DNA of 10,566 nt from Gammaproteobacteria bacterium (GCA_003561495.1 PWWM01000227.1:1-10566), one strand, 5' to 3'; positions 1 through 6,422 are shown, counted from the stretch's first letter. Notes: generated by a model from the sequence alone, not told the origin. Numbers and translations: made by a program.

Positions 1-718
1 CCGAGACTGCACAGGTGCGGTTGTCGGCATAGGTTCCGGCGCCGATGATGGGCGAGTCCCCGACCCGGCCCCAGCGCTTGTTGGCCATACCGCCGGTCGA
101 CGTGGCTGCGGCCAGGTTGCCGTCGGCATCGACGGCCACGGCGCCAACCGTGGAGTGCCAGTCCTCGGACAATTGTGTTGCCGCCTGATCCCGGCTTTGC
201 ATCTGCTCCAGCTGGTCGCGCCGGAAATCGGTCTTGAACCATTCCTCGTCCTCGAACTGCAGCTGGCGGTTGCGGGCAAAAGTCATTGCCCCCTCGCCAA
301 TCAACATCACATGGGGTGAGTCGGTCATGACGACTCGAGCGGCTTCGATGGGATTGCGAATGCCCCGTACGCTGGCCACCGCCCCGGCGTCGAGATTGCG
401 CCCATCCATGATCGAGGCATCCATTTCCACGCTGCCGACATTGGTCAGCACCGATCCGCGTCCGGCATTGAACTCCGGTGCATCCTCGAGGACCTTGACG
501 GCAGCCACCACGGCATCCAGGCTGCTTCCGCCAGCCTCGAGGATTTCGTGTCCGGCCCGCACCGCCGCTTCAAGCGCCGCACGGATGGTCTGCTCGCGTT
601 CCGGGCTCATCTGGTCACGCTCGATGGTGCCGGCGCCACCGTGGACGGCGATGGAAATCGGTTGCTCAGCCATCGCCAGCCCCGATATCAAGATAAGTGC
701 TCCAAAGAGAATTCTCAT
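1..718 (-). CDS. iaaA: Isoaspartyl peptidase / L-asparaginase (plant-type, Ntn hydrolase), exported, 3' part outside window
   Basis: The 239 visible codons encode most of a type 2 asparaginase. This family hydrolyses isoaspartyl dipeptides and L-asparagine and activates itself by cleaving before a threonine. Residues 1-18 form a signal peptide (hydrophobic stretch ILFGALILISGLAM, then AEQP). AVHGGAG at 24-30 is the family N-terminal motif, and FNAGRGSVLT (83-92) and EMDASIMDG (98-106) are conserved alpha-subunit motifs. HSTVGAVAVD holds the probable cleavage site and nucleophile, Thr190. STGGMANKRWGRVGDSPIIG follows as the start of the beta subunit. The end of the beta subunit lies beyond position 1. 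The ATG at 718 directly precedes the signal peptide, but only a distant AAGGA-like ribosome site is visible, so translation may be weak. The gene is divergent from the MAPEG gene. The family call is firm; the symbol is by homology only. Export to the periplasm is inferred from the leader. Confidence 0.93.
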   Translation of the reverse strand, partial: MRILFGALILISGLAMAEQPISIAVHGGAGTIERDQMSPEREQTIRAALEAAVRAGHEILEAGGSSLDAVVAAVKVLEDAPEFNAGRGSVLTNVGSVEMDASIMDGRNLDAGAVASVRGIRNPIEAARVVMTDSPHVMLIGEGAMTFARNRQLQFEDEEWFKTDFRRDQLEQMQSRDQAATQLSEDWHSTVGAVAVDADGNLAAATSTGGMANKRWGRVGDSPIIGAGTYADNRTCAVS

Positions 719-761
719 GGTTCAATGACCGGTCCTTGTTGGGGGTGGTTAATCTCGGCCA

Positions 762-784
762 GAGTCTAGCATGAGGCTATACTC
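762..784. repeat. Imperfect inverted repeat in the iaaA/MAPEG intergenic region
   Basis: The arms GAGTCTAGC (762-770) and GCTATACTC (776-784) are reverse complements at 8 of 9 positions, with a 5-nt loop ATGAG. The right arm covers the TATACT hexamer that looks like the -10 element of the MAPEG gene. This could be an operator or a small hairpin. It has no following T-run, so it is not an intrinsic terminator. Such repeats also arise by chance. Confidence 0.35.
778..783 (+). promoter_or_regulatory. Candidate -10 element for the MAPEG gene
   Basis: TATACT lies about 35 nt before the MAPEG start codon and matches the sigma-70 -10 consensus at 5 of 6 positions. No good -35 hexamer is found 16-18 nt upstream (TCGGCC at 755-760), so the promoter would be weak or need an activator. 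It overlaps the inverted repeat at 762-784. Confidence 0.35.
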
Positions 785-817
785 ATCCCTGAATCACTTT
801 TCTTCGAGGGATGTGTC

Positions 818-1228
818 ATGACTGCAATGATCACCGGCCTGTATGCCGGACTGCTGACCCTGATTCTGCTGGCCCTGTCAATCCGGGTCGTCATGCTGCG
901 GCGGCGACACCAGGTCGGCATCGGGACCGGGCAGCACAGTGAACTGGAGCTGGCCGTGCGTGCCCAGGCCAACTTCTGCGAGTACGTGCCGCTCGCCCTG
1001 CTGTTGCTGCTTGCGCTGGAACTGACGGGAACTGTGGCTGCGGCGGTCTTGCATGTGCTGGGGTTGATGCTGCTGATCGGGCGTCTGCTGCACGGTTTTT
1101 TCGGCCTCAATCGCTCGCCGGGTACGTCCATGGGGCGTTTCGTCGGCACCCTCCTGACCTGGTTGATGATGGCGGTGAGCGCACTTTTCATGATTGGACT
1201 GGTTGTGGGGTACTGGCTGGGAAGCTGA
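818..1228 (+). CDS. MAPEG family integral membrane protein (YecN-like), 136 aa
   Basis: This is a small inner-membrane protein with about four hydrophobic helices (roughly residues 4-22, 55-70, 73-92 and 112-133), the layout of the MAPEG superfamily (membrane-associated proteins in eicosanoid and glutathione metabolism). The family signature is clear after the first loop: HSELELAVRAQANFCEYVPL at 40-59, with conserved Arg48, Asn52, Glu55 and Pro58. Bacterial members such as YecN have no well-established substrate; a glutathione-dependent transferase or peroxidase activity is only a family-level possibility. The ATG at 818 is preceded by CGAGGG about 7 nt away, a reasonable ribosome site, and begins just before helix 1. 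It converges on the Nudix gene with 16 bp between stop codons. Length is typical for the family. No partner gene is evident nearby. Confidence 0.9.
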   Translation: MTAMITGLYAGLLTLILLALSIRVVMLRRRHQVGIGTGQHSELELAVRAQANFCEYVPLALLLLLALELTGTVAAAVLHVLGLMLLIGRLLHGFFGLNRSPGTSMGRFVGTLLTWLMMAVSALFMIGLVVGYWLGS

Positions 1229-1244
1229 TTCCCAGGCAGCCGGG

Positions 1245-1763
1245 TCAACGCGTGATGGACCAGTACAGCGCGGCATAGATCTTCGGGTCGATCCCCAGCC
1301 CGTGGGCACGATGCTCGTCCAGCCAGCGATCCACCACGCTGCGTCGAACCCGGTGCACCACGATATCCTCACTGTCGTCACCGCCGCCCCGGCCCACTTG
1401 CACGAGGTCTTCAGCGCGTACGAACATCACGGTTTCATCACTCATGCCGGCCGAGGTCGGGCAGACCATGATTTCACTGAGTGTGCCGGCGCGCCAGCCG
1501 GTTTCTTCCTCGAGCTCGCGCGCGGCGGCATCCAGGAAGCCTTCGTTCTCGCAGCCGGTCTCATCGCCCACCAATCCGGCCGGCAGTTCGATCACCCTGC
1601 GGCCCAGTGGTTCTCGAAACTGTTCGACCAGCAACAATTCGTCTTCCGGGGTCCAGGCGATGATGACGGCCACCTGGTGTTGGCGCGCAACATATTCCCA
1701 GCCACTCCGGGATTTCAGGGTCAGATAGCGACCCTGGTAGAGGATGTCGTCGTTGCCATTCAT
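1245..1763 (-). CDS. Nudix hydrolase, ADP-ribose pyrophosphatase-like, 172 aa
   Basis: This is a cytoplasmic Nudix hydrolase, probably cleaving ADP-ribose or a similar nucleoside diphosphate linked to another group. An N-terminal strand region (1-35) leads into LLLVEQFREPLGRRVIELPA (43-62), typical of ADP-ribose pyrophosphatases. The Nudix box core is GFLDAAARELEEETGW at 75-90, with catalytic glutamates in RELEEETG. CPTSAGMSDE (101-110) matches the substrate loop of the ADPRase group. The box glycine (Gly63) sits ten residues before Glu74 rather than the usual five, so the LVGDETGCEN loop carries about five extra residues. The ATG at 1763 was chosen because the Nudix fold begins right after it; an open frame continues upstream but runs antisense through the propeller gene. 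The ribosome site is weak. It is divergent from the propeller gene and convergent with MAPEG. Exact substrate is not determinable from sequence. Confidence 0.9.
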   Translation of the reverse strand: MNGNDDILYQGRYLTLKSRSGWEYVARQHQVAVIIAWTPEDELLLVEQFREPLGRRVIELPAGLVGDETGCENEGFLDAAARELEEETGWRAGTLSEIMVCPTSAGMSDETVMFVRAEDLVQVGRGGGDDSEDIVVHRVRRSVVDRWLDEHRAHGLGIDPKIYAALYWSITR

Positions 1764-1940
1764 GCCGGATTCTGATTTTGGTGGAACATCATCATAAACG
1801 ATCGCGAAAGCGGTTATTCTTGCCCGGGATTCCGATGTTCGGCGCCGTTCGAGCCATTCGGGAACGATTCCGGCCTGCGGCAGTCCCAAACCCAGTCCGA
1901 CTTGATTCGCACCACATTCACGCATGAACAGGATCCACGC

Positions 1941-3326
1941 ATGATGCCTACGAGATTTCGATGGCTGGTCGCAGCGGCCTGCCTGATGCTGGCCACCGCC
2001 GGCGTGGCGGGCTCCGAGAGGCCCCCTTTGGAGGAAATGCCGCAGCAGTTCCAGCTTGCATTCTGGTTGAATCAGGCTGCGCTGGCTTACGAGGAGAATG
2101 ATTATGGCGATTGGGCCCGGGCAACGGAAAAACTGCATGCCCTGAGACCTTACAACCAGGACTTCATGACGCATCTGGTCACCGCCTATTCCCGAATCGG
2201 TGAGACGGCCAAGGCCTTCAATATGATGCTGATGATGCAGCAACAGGGTCTGGCCCAGGACTGGGAAGAGATCGACGGGCTCGATGAGCTTCGTCAGCAT
2301 CGACTCTACAATCATCTCAACGATCTGATGGTCGAGGCCGGTCAGCCGTTTGGTAATGCCGAGCAGTTTTCCGAGCTCGGTCCGGAGCATGCCATGCCCG
2401 AAGCGCTGGCGCATGATCCGGATAGCGGGCGGTATTTCGTCGGCACGATACGCGATGGATTGATTCTGCAGACCTCGGATGGCCAGGGGTGGGAAGAATT
2501 CGCCACTCCATCCACGGTCGAGGGCCTGCGCGCGGTGTTCGATCTGGCCGTCGACAGTGAGCGTGGCCACCTGTGGGTGGCGACCGGATCGGTCTCGCAC
2601 TTCCAGGCCGCCCAATCCGGACAACGCGGTACAGCATTATTGAAGCTGGATCTGAACTCAGGCGAGTTGCTGGAAACCTATCCGGTCGAGAACAAGGGCC
2701 GGTCACACATGCTGGGCTCCATCGCCGTCAGTTCCGACGGCACGGTGTTTGCCGCGGATGCCGGCGTACCCATGTTGTTCCGGCTCGATCCTGAGCAACA
2801 CAGCCATCCGCAGCCTTTCTTCGGCCATGAAAATTTCGCCAGCCTGCGCGGCATCGCCTTGTCCGATGATGGTCAGAGGCTGTATATCGTCGATTACGAA
2901 ATCGGTATTCTGGTCATGGCAACCGATGGCTCGCAGCGGGCCTGGAAGCTGGCCGTACCGGAGACCCTGAACGAGGGCGGAATCGATGGCATTTATTACT
3001 GGGACAATCACCTGATCGTCATTCAGAATGGCGTCTCGCCCGAACGGATCCTGAAGCTGGAACTGGGGCCGGACGGACTGGGCGTGGTCAGCGTGGCGCC
3101 GGTGGTCGCAGCTCTTGAGGAATTCGATGTCCCCACCTTTGGCACCATGGTCGACAGCGACCTGATCTTTCTGGCGGCCAGTCATTGGCAGAAAGTCGAT
3201 CATCGCGGCCGTCCTCGCGAAGGGGATTTGCCCCCCATCCCGATCCTGCGTACCGATGTCGGCTCGACCGAGGTGCAAATCGTGGGACAGGAACTTCTGG
3301 ATCGGATGCGCGATCAGGTTCAGTAA
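1941..3326 (+). CDS. Exported beta-propeller protein with helical TPR-like N-terminus, function unknown, 461 aa
   Basis: I do not recognise a named family. The protein opens with a signal peptide (residues 1-24: basic PTRFR, then a hydrophobic core ending ATAGVAG), so it is probably periplasmic or secreted. Residues about 30-125 are helical and TPR-like: LNQAALAYEENDYGDWARAT, then LRPYNQDFMTHLVTAYSRIG. From about 140 to 445 the repeated pattern of short strands and Asp/Gly turns (for example VSSDGTVFAADAG, LSDDGQRLYIVD, DGIYYWDNHLIVIQNG) looks like a six-bladed propeller of the SMP-30/NHL/YncE type. Such folds bind ligands or act as lactonases; no catalytic set can be assigned here. The ATG at 1941 is preferred over the in-frame TTG at 1902: the signal peptide starts there and CAGGAT lies about 8 nt upstream. 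It ends 3 bp from the exonuclease stop on the opposite strand. The fold call is moderate, the function open. Confidence 0.82.
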   Translation: MMPTRFRWLVAAACLMLATAGVAGSERPPLEEMPQQFQLAFWLNQAALAYEENDYGDWARATEKLHALRPYNQDFMTHLVTAYSRIGETAKAFNMMLMMQQQGLAQDWEEIDGLDELRQHRLYNHLNDLMVEAGQPFGNAEQFSELGPEHAMPEALAHDPDSGRYFVGTIRDGLILQTSDGQGWEEFATPSTVEGLRAVFDLAVDSERGHLWVATGSVSHFQAAQSGQRGTALLKLDLNSGELLETYPVENKGRSHMLGSIAVSSDGTVFAADAGVPMLFRLDPEQHSHPQPFFGHENFASLRGIALSDDGQRLYIVDYEIGILVMATDGSQRAWKLAVPETLNEGGIDGIYYWDNHLIVIQNGVSPERILKLELGPDGLGVVSVAPVVAALEEFDVPTFGTMVDSDLIFLAASHWQKVDHRGRPREGDLPPIPILRTDVGSTEVQIVGQELLDRMRDQVQ

Positions 3327-3329
3327 TTT

Positions 3330-4244
3330 CTAGTTCATATCACGATGGCCATGCAGTCGCTCGCGCAGCGGGCGACCGAAACCCAGACCATCAAGCAGCG
3401 CATCCAGGGCATCGGCATTGCCATTGTTGCGTTCGATTCTGGGTTGGACGTGCACTTCCTCGATCGAGTCGGTCAATCCGGTCAGCTGCCGAGCCAGGCG
3501 TGCTGCTGCCTCATGTTCACGCAGTCGCGCCGCCAGGGTCTTGGCTCCGCGGATCTTCAGCCAGGCGACTTCGTCGAGACGGCTGAAGAGAGCGTCAAGA
3601 TCACCAAAATGACTCAATAGCGCGGCCGCCGTCTTGGGGCCAACGCCCGGAATGCCGGGAATATTGTCGACACTGTCCCCGGTCAGCGCCAGATAGTCGG
3701 CCACCTGGTGCGGGTGGACACCGAGACGTTGATGAACGCCCTGGGCATCGAGACGATTGTTGCGCGCGAAATCCCACCAACTGTCCTGTTCACCGACCAA
3801 CTGGGTCAGGTCCTTGTCGCCGGTGACCACGCAGTAGGGCTGATGATGTTCACGGCAGTGGCGCGCCAGACTGGCAATCAGGTCATCGGCCTCGAAGCGC
3901 GCGTGCGAATAAACGGGAAGTCCGGAATGCAAGGCCAGGTCGCGGCACCAGCCAAATTGCCGCTTCAGCTCTTCCGGCGCGGGGTCGCGGTTGGCCTTGT
4001 ATTCGGGATAAATTTCGTTGCGATAGGATGTTGTCAGGGATTCGTCAAAGGCCACGGCGACCTTTCGGGCCGAGGTCTTTTCGAGCAGCTCACACAGAAA
4101 CCGGGCAAAGCCATAAACAGCGTTGGTGGGCCGCCCGGCATGGTCGGCGAAGCGATCGGGCATGGAAAACCAGGCCCGAAAGATGTACATGCTGGCATCG
4201 ACCAGGTAAACCGGACGGCTGGCGTCTGAGCGGATATCCGACAT
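3330..4244 (-). CDS. Stand-alone 5'-3' exonuclease / flap endonuclease (Pol I N-domain-like), 304 aa
   Basis: This protein corresponds to the 5' nuclease domain of DNA polymerase I without a polymerase. Such enzymes remove RNA primers and cut 5' flaps. Motifs run in family order: VYLVDAS (12-18), VAFDES (64-69), the arch YPEYKANRDPAPEELKRQ (79-96), ARFEADDLIASL (115-126), VTGDKDL (140-146), and LTGDSVDNIPGIPGVGPKTA (187-206), which includes the helix-hairpin-helix. The acidic metal ligands D16, D67, E118, D120, D121, D143, D145, D190 and D193 are all present, a full two-metal set. E. coli Xni, the well-known free-standing paralogue, is shorter (about 250 aa) and has lost part of this set, so I give no symbol. 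The start at 4244 lies 18 nt after the HNH stop, in the same frame, with no visible ribosome site; coupled translation or reinitiation is likely. The 3' end converges on the propeller gene. Confidence 0.93.
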   Translation of the reverse strand: MSDIRSDASRPVYLVDASMYIFRAWFSMPDRFADHAGRPTNAVYGFARFLCELLEKTSARKVAVAFDESLTTSYRNEIYPEYKANRDPAPEELKRQFGWCRDLALHSGLPVYSHARFEADDLIASLARHCREHHQPYCVVTGDKDLTQLVGEQDSWWDFARNNRLDAQGVHQRLGVHPHQVADYLALTGDSVDNIPGIPGVGPKTAAALLSHFGDLDALFSRLDEVAWLKIRGAKTLAARLREHEAAARLARQLTGLTDSIEEVHVQPRIERNNGNADALDALLDGLGFGRPLRERLHGHRDMN

Positions 4245-4262
4245 GCAGAGCAGGTGGCGGAA

Positions 4263-4877
4263 TCAGGCCCGGTCGCGTGCCAGACGTTGGCGAAGCACGC
4301 TGTTGCGCGGGAAGTGGGCCAGCAGAAAGTCCATCTGGTCGGCCAGTATGCGACGCCCCTGCAGGTAGACATATTCGGCGTGGGTGGGCGCGAACGGAAT
4401 GGCCAGCAATTGCATGCCGGCCTGTTCGGGTGTACGTGAACCCTTGTGGTTGTTGCACCGTTTGCAGGAGGTCACCACGTTTTCCCAGGTATCGATGCCA
4501 CCCTGGGACAGCGGCTTGATGTGGTCGCGCGACAGATCACGAATCTGGAAGCGATCTCCGCAATACATGCAGATGTTCTCGTCACGTCGAAACAACGCGC
4601 GATTGGACAGCGGCGGCGTGTAGCAATCGTAGAACTTGTGGGCGTCCGGATGCGAACCCTCGGTGGCGACAATGGCGTTGACCGGAATCTCGGTTCGCTT
4701 GCCGGAGATCGCGTTAATCCCGCCATGCATGTGGTAAAGCACCCGGCCCAGGGCATAACTGACCTGGCCGAGCACGATCAGCTTGACGGCATCGCGATAA
4801 CCGATCCACTCCAGCGGCATGCCGGTCACGTCGGTACGTAGAACTTGCTGTTCCAGTCGCTGCTCTTGACTCAACAT
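4263..4877 (-). CDS. HNH endonuclease, 204 aa
   Basis: This is a metal-dependent nuclease of the HNH (beta-beta-alpha-metal) superfamily. The catalytic module is at about 100-155: ICMYCGD (102-108), RDHIKPLSQGGIDTWENVV (117-135) and CKRCNNHKGSRTP (138-150). Cys103, Cys106, Cys138 and Cys141 form a structural zinc site. His119 is the catalytic histidine, with Asn133 and His144 as the later N and H. The N-terminal 90 residues include LEWIGYRDAVKLIVLGQ (22-38), resembling the conserved lead-in of a widespread chromosomal HNH family whose job is not settled. The C-terminus is helical. The ATG at 4877 has a GGGAC ribosome site about 7 nt upstream. It is the first gene of a probable two-gene unit with the 5'-3' exonuclease, transcribed away from the protease gene. 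No methyltransferase or other restriction partner lies beside it. DNA repair is as likely as defence. Confidence 0.92.
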   Translation of the reverse strand: MLSQEQRLEQQVLRTDVTGMPLEWIGYRDAVKLIVLGQVSYALGRVLYHMHGGINAISGKRTEIPVNAIVATEGSHPDAHKFYDCYTPPLSNRALFRRDENICMYCGDRFQIRDLSRDHIKPLSQGGIDTWENVVTSCKRCNNHKGSRTPEQAGMQLLAIPFAPTHAEYVYLQGRRILADQMDFLLAHFPRNSVLRQRLARDRA

Positions 4878-4937
4878 CTTGTGTCCCGTTCAGCTCATGG
4901 GCCCAGTATGTTGGGTGGCCATTTCCAGACTTGTGAC

Positions 4938-4967
4938 TATATGACCATTGTTTGATGACAATTGCAA
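4938..4967 (-). promoter_or_regulatory. Candidate sigma-70 promoter for the HNH/exonuclease unit
   Basis: On the minus strand TTGCAA (4962-4967) and CATATA (4938-4943) are separated by 18 bp, an acceptable housekeeping promoter spacing. Transcription would begin near 4931, giving a leader of about 54 nt before the HNH start codon. The -35 hexamer sits inside the left arm of the inverted repeat at 4957-4994. The match is partial, so this is a proposal. Confidence 0.35.
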
Positions 4968-4994
4968 GTCATTGCGGGCCACTTGGCAATTGTC
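4957..4994. repeat. Inverted repeat between the nuclease unit and the protease gene
   Basis: GACAATTGCAAGT (4957-4969) and ACTTGGCAATTGTC (4981-4994) are reverse complements except for one extra G in the right arm; the loop is 11 nt. Each arm contains the palindrome CAATTG. The repeat ends one base before the -35-like GGAAC of the protease promoter and covers the -35 of the candidate divergent promoter. It looks like a binding site for a dimeric regulator, or a cruciform or hairpin. No T-run follows on either strand, so it is not a typical intrinsic terminator. Confidence 0.6.
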
Positions 4995-4995
4995 G

Positions 4996-5023
4996 GGAAC
5001 ACCCCCACATGGATCAAGTCCAA
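4996..5023 (+). promoter_or_regulatory. Candidate sigma-E/AlgU-type promoter of the DegQ/MucD-like protease gene
   Basis: GGAACAC (4996-5002) and TCCAA (5019-5023) are separated by 16 bp. Envelope-stress sigma factors of the RpoE/AlgU group recognise GGAACTT and TCtgA/TCcAA with this spacing, and degP/mucD genes are classic members of that regulon. The AAC core of the -35 is intact; the last two bases differ. The predicted transcript starts near 5030, leaving about 24 nt before the ATG at 5054. That rules against the earlier in-frame ATGs at 5009 and 5030 as main starts. Confidence 0.5.
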
Positions 5024-5053
5024 GGCGGCATGCCCAAACAGGATGGATACGTG

Positions 5054-6415
5054 ATGCCAATTCGAAGGATTTTTCGTCCATTCGCAGTCTCGCTGTTACT
5101 GATGTTGGCTGTTTCAGGCTGGGCAGCCCTGCCGGCCGAGGTCGATGGGCAGCCTTTGCCCTCACTGGCGCCGATCCTCGAAGAGGTCACGCCGGCGGTG
5201 GTCAATGTGCACACTCGGACTCGAGTCCAGGTGCGAAGCAGCCCGTTCTTCGATGATCCGTTCTTCCGGCGTTTTTTCGACTTTCCCAGCGTGCCGCGTG
5301 AGCGTGTTCAGCAATCGCTGGGTTCGGGCGTGGTCGTGGATGCCGAAGCCGGTTTCATTCTGACCAACAACCACGTCATCGACGGGGCCGATGACATTGC
5401 CGTCACCCTGCAGGACGGGCGGGAGTACGCGGCGGAATTTGTCGGCTCGGACCGTGATACCGATCTGGCCGTCATTCGGATCGAGGCCGATTCGCTGCAT
5501 GAACTGCCCTTGTCCGACTCCGATCGGCTGCGCGTGGGCGACTTCGTGGTTGCCGTGGGCAATCCGTTCGGACTGGGGCAGACGGTGACTTCGGGCATTG
5601 TTTCAGCGCTCGGGCGTTCCGGTCTGCGTGGCCTGGAGTATCAGAATTTCATCCAGACCGATGCCTCGATCAATCCCGGCAATTCCGGTGGCGCACTGAT
5701 CGACCTTCGCGGTCGTCTTGTCGGGATCAATACCGCGATCTTCACCCCCTCAGGAGGCAATGTCGGCATTGGTTTTGCCATTCCGGCAAGTACTGCAGAT
5801 TACGTCATGGCTCAATTGGTCGAGTATGGCGAAGTGCGTCGCGGCTCTTTTGGTGTCGAGGTGCAGGATATTGATGGCAGCCTGCGTGAGGCCCTGGATC
5901 TGGATGACCGGAATGGTGCGGTCATCACCCGGGTCCGGGAGGGCTCGGCCCTGGACGAGGCCGGGCTGCGCCCCGGTGATGTCATCGTCGGAGTCGACCA
6001 GCGAGAGGTCAGCAACAGCCGGTCACTGCGCAATATCGAGGGCCTGCTGGCCGTCGGTTCCCAGGTGCGAGTGTTGTATCTGCGCGATGGCCTTGAACAT
6101 GAGGTCGAGGTGCGCATTGATGAAGACCTTGACGCTCGCATTGCCGGTCACCGTCTCGATGAGCGCATGGAAGGCATGGTTCTGGTCCGTATTCCGGACC
6201 GCTCGCGCATGCAGGGCGTGTTGATCGAGGAGGTTCGCCGCAACACCACGGCCTGGGATTCCGGTTTGCGCGCCGGTGATGTCGTGGTCGCCGTCAACCG
6301 CCAGGTGGTCCGCAATCTCGGTGAGTTACGTGCTCAATTCCCGATCGCGAAAGATCGTGAACTGGCCCTGGAGATCCGCCGTCGAGGTGTCGCCTACCTG
6401 GTGCTGCTGGATTGA
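5054..6415 (+). CDS. degQ: Periplasmic serine protease of the DegQ/MucD (HtrA, protease Do) family, 453 aa
   Basis: This is an exported protein quality-control protease and chaperone that degrades or refolds damaged envelope proteins. A signal peptide covers residues 1-28 (IRRIFRPF, hydrophobic LLLMLAVSGW, then LPAEVDG). The trypsin-like domain carries the full triad: His107 in LTNNHVIDG, Asp137 in DRDTDLAVI, and Ser211 in INPGNSGGAL. The aromatic-rich LA loop (FFDDPFFRRFFDF, 65-77) is short, as in DegQ and MucD rather than DegP. NVGIGFAIPAS (236-246) is a conserved family segment. PDZ1 spans about 265-356 and PDZ2 about 370-453, so length and architecture are complete. The ATG at 5054 was chosen because it starts the signal peptide and AGGATGGAT lies just upstream; GTG at 5051 is an alternative. 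A sigma-E-like promoter precedes it. The symbol could equally be mucD; no algU or mucA gene is visible here. It converges on the MASE1 gene with 7 bp between stops. Confidence 0.95.
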   Translation: MPIRRIFRPFAVSLLLMLAVSGWAALPAEVDGQPLPSLAPILEEVTPAVVNVHTRTRVQVRSSPFFDDPFFRRFFDFPSVPRERVQQSLGSGVVVDAEAGFILTNNHVIDGADDIAVTLQDGREYAAEFVGSDRDTDLAVIRIEADSLHELPLSDSDRLRVGDFVVAVGNPFGLGQTVTSGIVSALGRSGLRGLEYQNFIQTDASINPGNSGGALIDLRGRLVGINTAIFTPSGGNVGIGFAIPASTADYVMAQLVEYGEVRRGSFGVEVQDIDGSLREALDLDDRNGAVITRVREGSALDEAGLRPGDVIVGVDQREVSNSRSLRNIEGLLAVGSQVRVLYLRDGLEHEVEVRIDEDLDARIAGHRLDERMEGMVLVRIPDRSRMQGVLIEEVRRNTTAWDSGLRAGDVVVAVNRQVVRNLGELRAQFPIAKDRELALEIRRRGVAYLVLLD

Positions 6416-6422
6416 TCAGCCC

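Noticed and set aside
234..728. 164-aa plus-strand open frame rich in Ser, Arg and Ala
   Set aside because: It is antisense to the isoaspartyl peptidase, whose catalytic motifs are intact in the other strand's frame.
766..1248. 160-aa minus-strand open frame
   Set aside because: It is antisense to the MAPEG gene over its full length and lacks any family motif; the MAPEG frame has helices and the R-N-E-P signature.
1764..2624. Open minus-strand frame extending the Nudix gene upstream to a 459-aa protein
   Set aside because: It runs antisense through the propeller gene, which has a signal peptide and a coherent fold. The extension shows no domain, and the Nudix fold starts right after ATG 1763.
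3708..4229. 173-aa plus-strand open frame
   Set aside because: It is antisense to the 5' nuclease domain, where all metal-ligand motifs are conserved; no ribosome site or homology is seen.
3330..4877. HNH plus exonuclease as a restriction or phage-defence island
   Set aside because: There is no methyltransferase, ATPase, integrase, tRNA site or visible shift in base composition around them, and both families are common in chromosomal housekeeping. Kept only as a linked-nuclease observation.
4957..4994. Inverted repeat as a Rho-independent terminator
   Set aside because: It lies between two divergent starts, has an 11-nt loop and is followed by GGGAAC and not by a T-run on either strand.
4952..5053. 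Longer N-terminus for the protease from in-frame ATGs at 4952, 4955, 5009 or 5030
   Set aside because: These starts lie upstream of, within, or at the start point of the predicted sigma-E-type promoter and would put about 8-34 polar residues ahead of the signal peptide. ATG 5054 fits both the leader and the ribosome site.
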